A DNA stretch of 64,000 nt from positions 62,001-126,000 of the forward strand of contig CAWGKQ010000012.1 of NCBI GenBank assembly GCA_963823245.1. Direction: 5' to 3'. Source of the DNA: JAWVFM01 sp963823245 (lineage in GTDB: Bacteria > Actinomycetota > Thermoleophilia > Solirubrobacterales > 70-9). The first letter of the stretch is position 1. Every line of letters begins with the position of its first letter. The notes beneath the pieces were generated by a model. That model did not search any database, was not told the DNA's origin, and saw nothing but the letters and a program-made list of their open reading frames with translations. The translations under genes were made by a program, and so were the position numbers. Positions 60,802 through 64,000 of the stretch are shown piece by piece.

Positions 60802-61554
60802 GTGACCCCACTCGACGCGCTCGCCATCCTCGTCGCCGGGGTCGCCGCCGGCACCATCAACACGATCGTCGGCAGCGGCACCCTGATCACCTTTCCGGTG
60901 CTGATCTCGCTCGGCTGGGCGCCGGTGACGGCGAACGTGTCCAACAACATCGGCCTCGTTCCGGGGGCGCTCACGGGGACGATCGGCTACCGGCGCGAGC
61001 TCTCTGGACAGCGTTCGCGGGCGAGGAGCCTGGCGCCGTTCTCGGCCCTGGGCGCGGCCGCGGGGGCGGCGCTCCTGCTGGTGCTGCCGGCCTCGGCCTT
61101 CGAGGCGATCGTGCCCGCCTTCATCGCGATCGCGATCGTGCTCGTCGCCCTGCAGCCGCGGATCGACCGCGCCCTCGCGCACCGCCGGCGCACCGGCGCG
61201 GAGCACGGGGCGAGCCTGCGGGCCGCCACCGGCGTCACCGGCGTCTACGGCGGCTACTTCGGGGCGGCCCAGGGGATCCTGCTGATGGCGCTCTTCGGCG
61301 TCGCGCTCCCTCAGGACCTCCAGCGCTCAAACGCACTCAAGAACCTGTTGTCGACGATCGTGAACCTCGTCGCCGGAATCGTGTTCGTCTTCGCCGCGCA
61401 CGTCGACTGGGCGGTGGTGGCCCTGATCGCGGCCGGCTCGATCGTCGGCGGCTACCTCGGCGCGCGCTACGGCCGCCGGCTCTCGCAGCCGCGGCTCCGC
61501 GCGCTGATCGTGGTCGTCGGCCTGGCTGCGATCGCGCGCCTGCTCATCGGGTAA
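60802..61554 (+). CDS. sulfite exporter TauE/SafE family permease
   Basis: The 250-residue membrane protein has about eight helices and the paired TauE motifs VAGVAAGTINTIVGSGTLIT with WAPVTANVSNNIGLVPGALT, and GVYGGYFGAAQGILLMALFG with LKNLLSTIVNLVAGIVFVFA. It is a more distant relative of the permease at 39.4 kb. GTG 60802 starts at conserved sequence; no operator like that of the other copy is present upstream. Substrate unknown. Confidence 0.87.
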   Translation: MTPLDALAILVAGVAAGTINTIVGSGTLITFPVLISLGWAPVTANVSNNIGLVPGALTGTIGYRRELSGQRSRARSLAPFSALGAAAGAALLLVLPASAFEAIVPAFIAIAIVLVALQPRIDRALAHRRRTGAEHGASLRAATGVTGVYGGYFGAAQGILLMALFGVALPQDLQRSNALKNLLSTIVNLVAGIVFVFAAHVDWAVVALIAAGSIVGGYLGARYGRRLSQPRLRALIVVVGLAAIARLLIG

Positions 61555-61613
61555 TAACGGGCTAGCTGCGAGAATGCGCGTGACAAGAAGAACTTGACGT
61601 AGAGGAGAGGCCG

Positions 61614-63011
61614 ATGGCGACCAAAGAGAAGACGCAGGCCCAGGACGGCAACGTCGCGACAGCCGACGCCGACACGCTGACCGTCACCGACAACCGCACG
61701 GGCGAGATCTACGAGATGGAGATCGCGGACGGCACCGTCCGCGCGATGGACTTCCGCCAGATCAAGGTCTCCGACGACGACTTCGGCCTCATGACCTACG
61801 ACCCGGCGTTCACCAACACGGCGTCGTGCCGCTCGGCGATCACGTTCATCGACGGCGAGAAGGGGATCCTCCAGCACCGCGGCATCCCGATCGAGCAACT
61901 GTGCGAGCGCTCGACCTACCTCGAGGTCGCCTACCTGCTGATCTTCGGCGAGCTGCCGACCCAGCCGCAGCTCGAGCGCTGGGTCTTCGACGTCACCCAC
62001 CACACCTTCGTCCACGAGGACATCAAGAACCTCTTCGAGACCTTCCGCTACGACGCGCATCCGATGGGGATGCTGCTCTCCGGCGTCGGCGCCCTCTCGA
62101 CCTTTTACCCGGACGCGAAGCGCATCGACGACCCCGAGGAGCGCTACATGGCGGCGATCCGGCTGATCGCCAAGGTCCCGACGCTGGCCGCCTTCGCCTA
62201 CCGCCACAACATGGGCCTCCCCTACGTCTACCCCGACAACGAGCTCGACTACGCCGGCAACTTCAAGTCGATGCTGTTCAAGAAGACCGAGATGCGCTAC
62301 GAGCCCGACCCCCGGCTCACCAAGGCCCTCGACGTCCTCTTCATCCTCCACGCCGACCATGAGCAGAACTGCTCGACGAACGCCGTGCGCAGCGTCGGCT
62401 CCTCGCAGGTCGACCCCTACTCCGCGGTCGCCGCCGGCGTCGCCGCGCTCTACGGCCCGCTCCACGGCGGCGCCAACGAGGCGGTGCTGCGGATGCTGCG
62501 GCGGATCGAGTCGGTCGACAACATCCCCGACTTCCTCTCGAAGGTGAAGGAGCGCGAGGAGAAGCTCATGGGCTTCGGCCACCGCGTCTACAAGAACTAC
62601 GACCCCCGCGCGCGGATCATCCAGAAGCACATGGACGACGTCTTCGAGGCGACGGAGTACAACCCGCTCGTCGAGATCGCCCGCGAGCTCGAGAAGCACG
62701 CCCTCGACGACGAGTACTTCACCGACCGCAAGCTCTACCCGAACGTCGACTACTACTCGGGGATCATCTACGAGGCGCTGCAGATCCCGACCGACATGTT
62801 CACGGTCATCTTCGCCATTCCGCGCACCTCCGGCTGGGTGGCGCAGTGGATGGAGCTGAACGACGATTCCGAGCAAAAGATCGCCCGACCGCGCCAGATC
62901 TACACGGGCTACCGCGACCGCGACTACGTCCAGGTCGCCGACCGCGTGGGCCCGGAGAAGATCACGGGCCCGCCCGCGCGCCGGCCGAAGCGCCAGCGCC
63001 GCGGGGCTTAG
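61614..63011 (+). CDS. gltA: citrate synthase
   Basis: The 465-residue enzyme condenses acetyl-CoA and oxaloacetate. The active-site residues appear in LHADHEQNCSTNAVRSVGSS (His), LYGPLHGGANEAVLRMLRRI (catalytic His), GFGHRVYKNYDPRA, and the late Asp in the region before the C-terminal GWVAQWMELN. The N-terminal extension is that of type II citrate synthases. Ribosome binding site GAGGAGAGG precedes ATG 61614. Intact, highly conserved. Confidence 0.94.
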   Translation: MATKEKTQAQDGNVATADADTLTVTDNRTGEIYEMEIADGTVRAMDFRQIKVSDDDFGLMTYDPAFTNTASCRSAITFIDGEKGILQHRGIPIEQLCERSTYLEVAYLLIFGELPTQPQLERWVFDVTHHTFVHEDIKNLFETFRYDAHPMGMLLSGVGALSTFYPDAKRIDDPEERYMAAIRLIAKVPTLAAFAYRHNMGLPYVYPDNELDYAGNFKSMLFKKTEMRYEPDPRLTKALDVLFILHADHEQNCSTNAVRSVGSSQVDPYSAVAAGVAALYGPLHGGANEAVLRMLRRIESVDNIPDFLSKVKEREEKLMGFGHRVYKNYDPRARIIQKHMDDVFEATEYNPLVEIARELEKHALDDEYFTDRKLYPNVDYYSGIIYEALQIPTDMFTVIFAIPRTSGWVAQWMELNDDSEQKIARPRQIYTGYRDRDYVQVADRVGPEKITGPPARRPKRQRRGA

Positions 63012-63091
63012 GTCGTCCCGGTGAACGAAACCTCACGGACTTTCGACCCGCGCGGAACCCTCTGGTCGCCGGCCGGGTCGAGCTCAACACG

Positions 63092-63286
63092 GTGACGTTC
63101 GAGGGCCTGAGGGAGCTCGGGCTATCCGTCACGCAGGCGACGCGATTGATCGGGCGGCGCGACGCCTGGGGAGGCTTCTCATCCCCGGCTGACATCAACT
63201 CGATACCAGGGTTTCCCGCGGCCCAGAGGCGCGAGCTTCTCGAACGGGTCTACGTCGACCCGGCACTCGCGCACCGGCAAGCCTGA
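63092..63286 (+). CDS. helix-hairpin-helix domain protein
   Basis: The small protein (64 residues from GTG 63092) contains FEGLRELGLSVTQATRLIGR and GGFSSPADINSIPGFPAAQR, two helix-hairpin-helix turns of the ComEA type that contact DNA backbone or protein. In-frame residues just upstream (GRVELN) fit the motif, so translation may begin at CTG 63062 or in another frame at GTG 63021 with a frame change. It is 80 bp past citrate synthase. Confidence 0.6.
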   Translation: MTFEGLRELGLSVTQATRLIGRRDAWGGFSSPADINSIPGFPAAQRRELLERVYVDPALAHRQA

Positions 63287-63303
63287 AACGCGATACTCGC
63301 CCG

Positions 63304-63645
63304 GTGCCTCGATGGCGCCTGACGATCCGCCACGGCTCGGCCGTCCGCAAGGACGACTTCGCCGATCTCAACGGTGCCGTGGCGGCGATGCGAGCGGCGG
63401 CGGCGTCGATTGCTCGCGAGGGACCGCTCTCGACGGCGCAGGGATTCCGCGAGTACGACCCGGCCGAGCGGGTCGCCGCCAGGCTCGAGCTCTCGAGCGG
63501 CGGCGCCTGGCGCGGCCGCGAGGCGGGCATCGACGTCATGGGGGACGGAGCGCTGATCCCGTATTCGGGCGTTGTCCGCAAACGACGGCTCGATGGTCGA
63601 ACTCCCGAGCAGGCGTTCGAGGCGGTTGAGGCGGCGCTGCGATGA
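63304..63645 (+). CDS. hypothetical protein (113 aa)
   Basis: The protein begins MPRWRLTIRHGSAVRKDDFA and contains DLNGAVAAMRAAAASIAREG and LELSSGGAWRGREAGIDVMG, a beta-helix-beta layout with no recognised domain. GTG 63304 follows the helix-hairpin-helix stop by 17 bp, and the next gene's ATG overlaps its stop by 4 bp. A short operon of three small proteins is likely. Confidence 0.65.
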   Translation: MPRWRLTIRHGSAVRKDDFADLNGAVAAMRAAAASIAREGPLSTAQGFREYDPAERVAARLELSSGGAWRGREAGIDVMGDGALIPYSGVVRKRRLDGRTPEQAFEAVEAALR

Positions 63646-63962
63646 CCGACGCACAGGTCCCAAGGGGAAGTTATGCCGCGGGTCGTAGGGCTCTGCTCCC
63701 CCGGGGGGCAGAGCCGCCGCTCAAGATCTACGTCAACGGCATCGAGCAGATCGAGGGCAGCGACTATTCGATCCGAGGACGTGAGGTTGTCTTCGCGCGC
63801 CCGATCCTCAAAGAGCAGAAGCTCTCTGGCCTCCGGTGGCTGGTGATGCTGATCGGAGTTGTAGGTACGTACCGAAAGAACGAGACGGTTGACATCGAGT
63901 ATCAGTCGGGCGCGGGCACGAAGCTCGCCTCCGACGTGGAGATCATCCCCGACCGCAACTGA
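63642..63962 (+). CDS. hypothetical protein (106 aa)
   Basis: The ATG overlaps the previous stop. The C-terminal half reads PLKIYVNGIEQIEGSDYSIR and GREVVFARPILKEQKLSGL, then LRWLVMLIGVVGTYRKNETV. This is a short beta-sandwich-like pattern (YVNG..Q..GSDY.I.G) seen in phage-type and surface proteins. I cannot name a family. It ends 38 bases before the window edge. Confidence 0.65.
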   Translation: MTDAQVPRGSYAAGRRALLPRGAEPPLKIYVNGIEQIEGSDYSIRGREVVFARPILKEQKLSGLRWLVMLIGVVGTYRKNETVDIEYQSGAGTKLASDVEIIPDRN

Positions 63963-64000
63963 GATCAAGCTCTGGGAGCTGCGGACGCGCGCGATCAGCC

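Noticed and set aside
1..64000. Mobile elements, prophage or CRISPR
   Set aside because: No transposase, integrase, cas gene, phage structural gene or repeat-spacer array was seen; the two tRNA genes have no duplicated 3' ends nearby.

Overview
The window is bacterial chromosomal DNA of very high G+C, with short intergenic gaps, many GTG/TTG starts and many 4-8 bp gene overlaps. The gene content (WS/DGAT wax ester synthase, methylmalonyl-CoA mutase, acyl-CoA carboxylase, LtrA, dodecin, DUF2294, class III cyclase-ATPase and LuxR-ATPase giants) fits an actinobacterium, most probably of the Thermoleophilia. That placement is inferred from protein style, not from a marker gene. I see no insertion sequence, prophage, integrase or CRISPR array. 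Two serine tRNA genes are present.

Layout. 1-10.6 kb: alcohol dehydrogenase with a broken antiporter, WS/DGAT, tRNA-Ser(GCU), a fold-type III PLP enzyme, a DMT permease, a fatty-acid desaturase, a winged-helix regulator, an FAD sugar-lactone/alditol oxidase, tRNA-Ser(UGA) and a GNAT enzyme. 10.7-15.7 kb: small conserved proteins, two fusion remnants (PAS-EAL, zinc ribbon-ATPase), a frameshifted secreted glycosidase, and a sigma factor beside a broken secreted protein. 15.8-19.8 kb: UDP-glucuronate decarboxylase-like enzyme, two glycosyltransferases and an MFS remnant. 19.9-25.9 kb: methylmalonyl-CoA mutase large subunit, HD protein, propionyl/acyl-CoA carboxylase beta and LtrA. 25.9-32.8 kb: decayed ornithine cyclodeaminase, carboxylase epsilon-like protein, dodecin, then an assimilatory sulfate reduction operon (sir-cysH-sat-cysC) and an acyltransferase. 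32.9-45.5 kb: cyclase-ATPase, PhyH oxygenase, PHP phosphoesterase, Rrf2 regulator, TauE permease, patatin, acyl-CoA dehydrogenase and LuxR-ATPase. 45.6-64 kb: kinase-like phosphotransferase and HAD protein, membrane glycosyltransferase-like protein and flippase, DEAD-box helicase, quinone oxidoreductase, GH15 and PfkB, a two-component system, methyltransferase, second TauE, citrate synthase and small hypotheticals.

How the genes fit together. Lipid and propionate metabolism form one theme. Sulfur is the other: the sulfate reduction operon and the TauE permease beside a cysteine-free Rrf2 regulator carry a similar upstream motif (TAATCC-AATC-GGA), which suggests a CymR-like sulfur regulon.

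The most unusual property is the damage pattern. About twenty single-base frame breaks occur in otherwise well conserved genes, sixteen of them reading as +1 insertions and at least ten as an extra G. The sulfate operon alone has ten. Several other genes appear to have lost internal segments (antiporter, PAS-EAL protein, MFS permease, HAMP domain of a histidine kinase). Neighbouring genes such as the mutase, carboxylase, helicase and citrate synthase are intact. Assembly or sequencing error is the simplest explanation; real gene decay is the alternative. Coordinates of broken genes describe the reconstructed gene, not one open frame.
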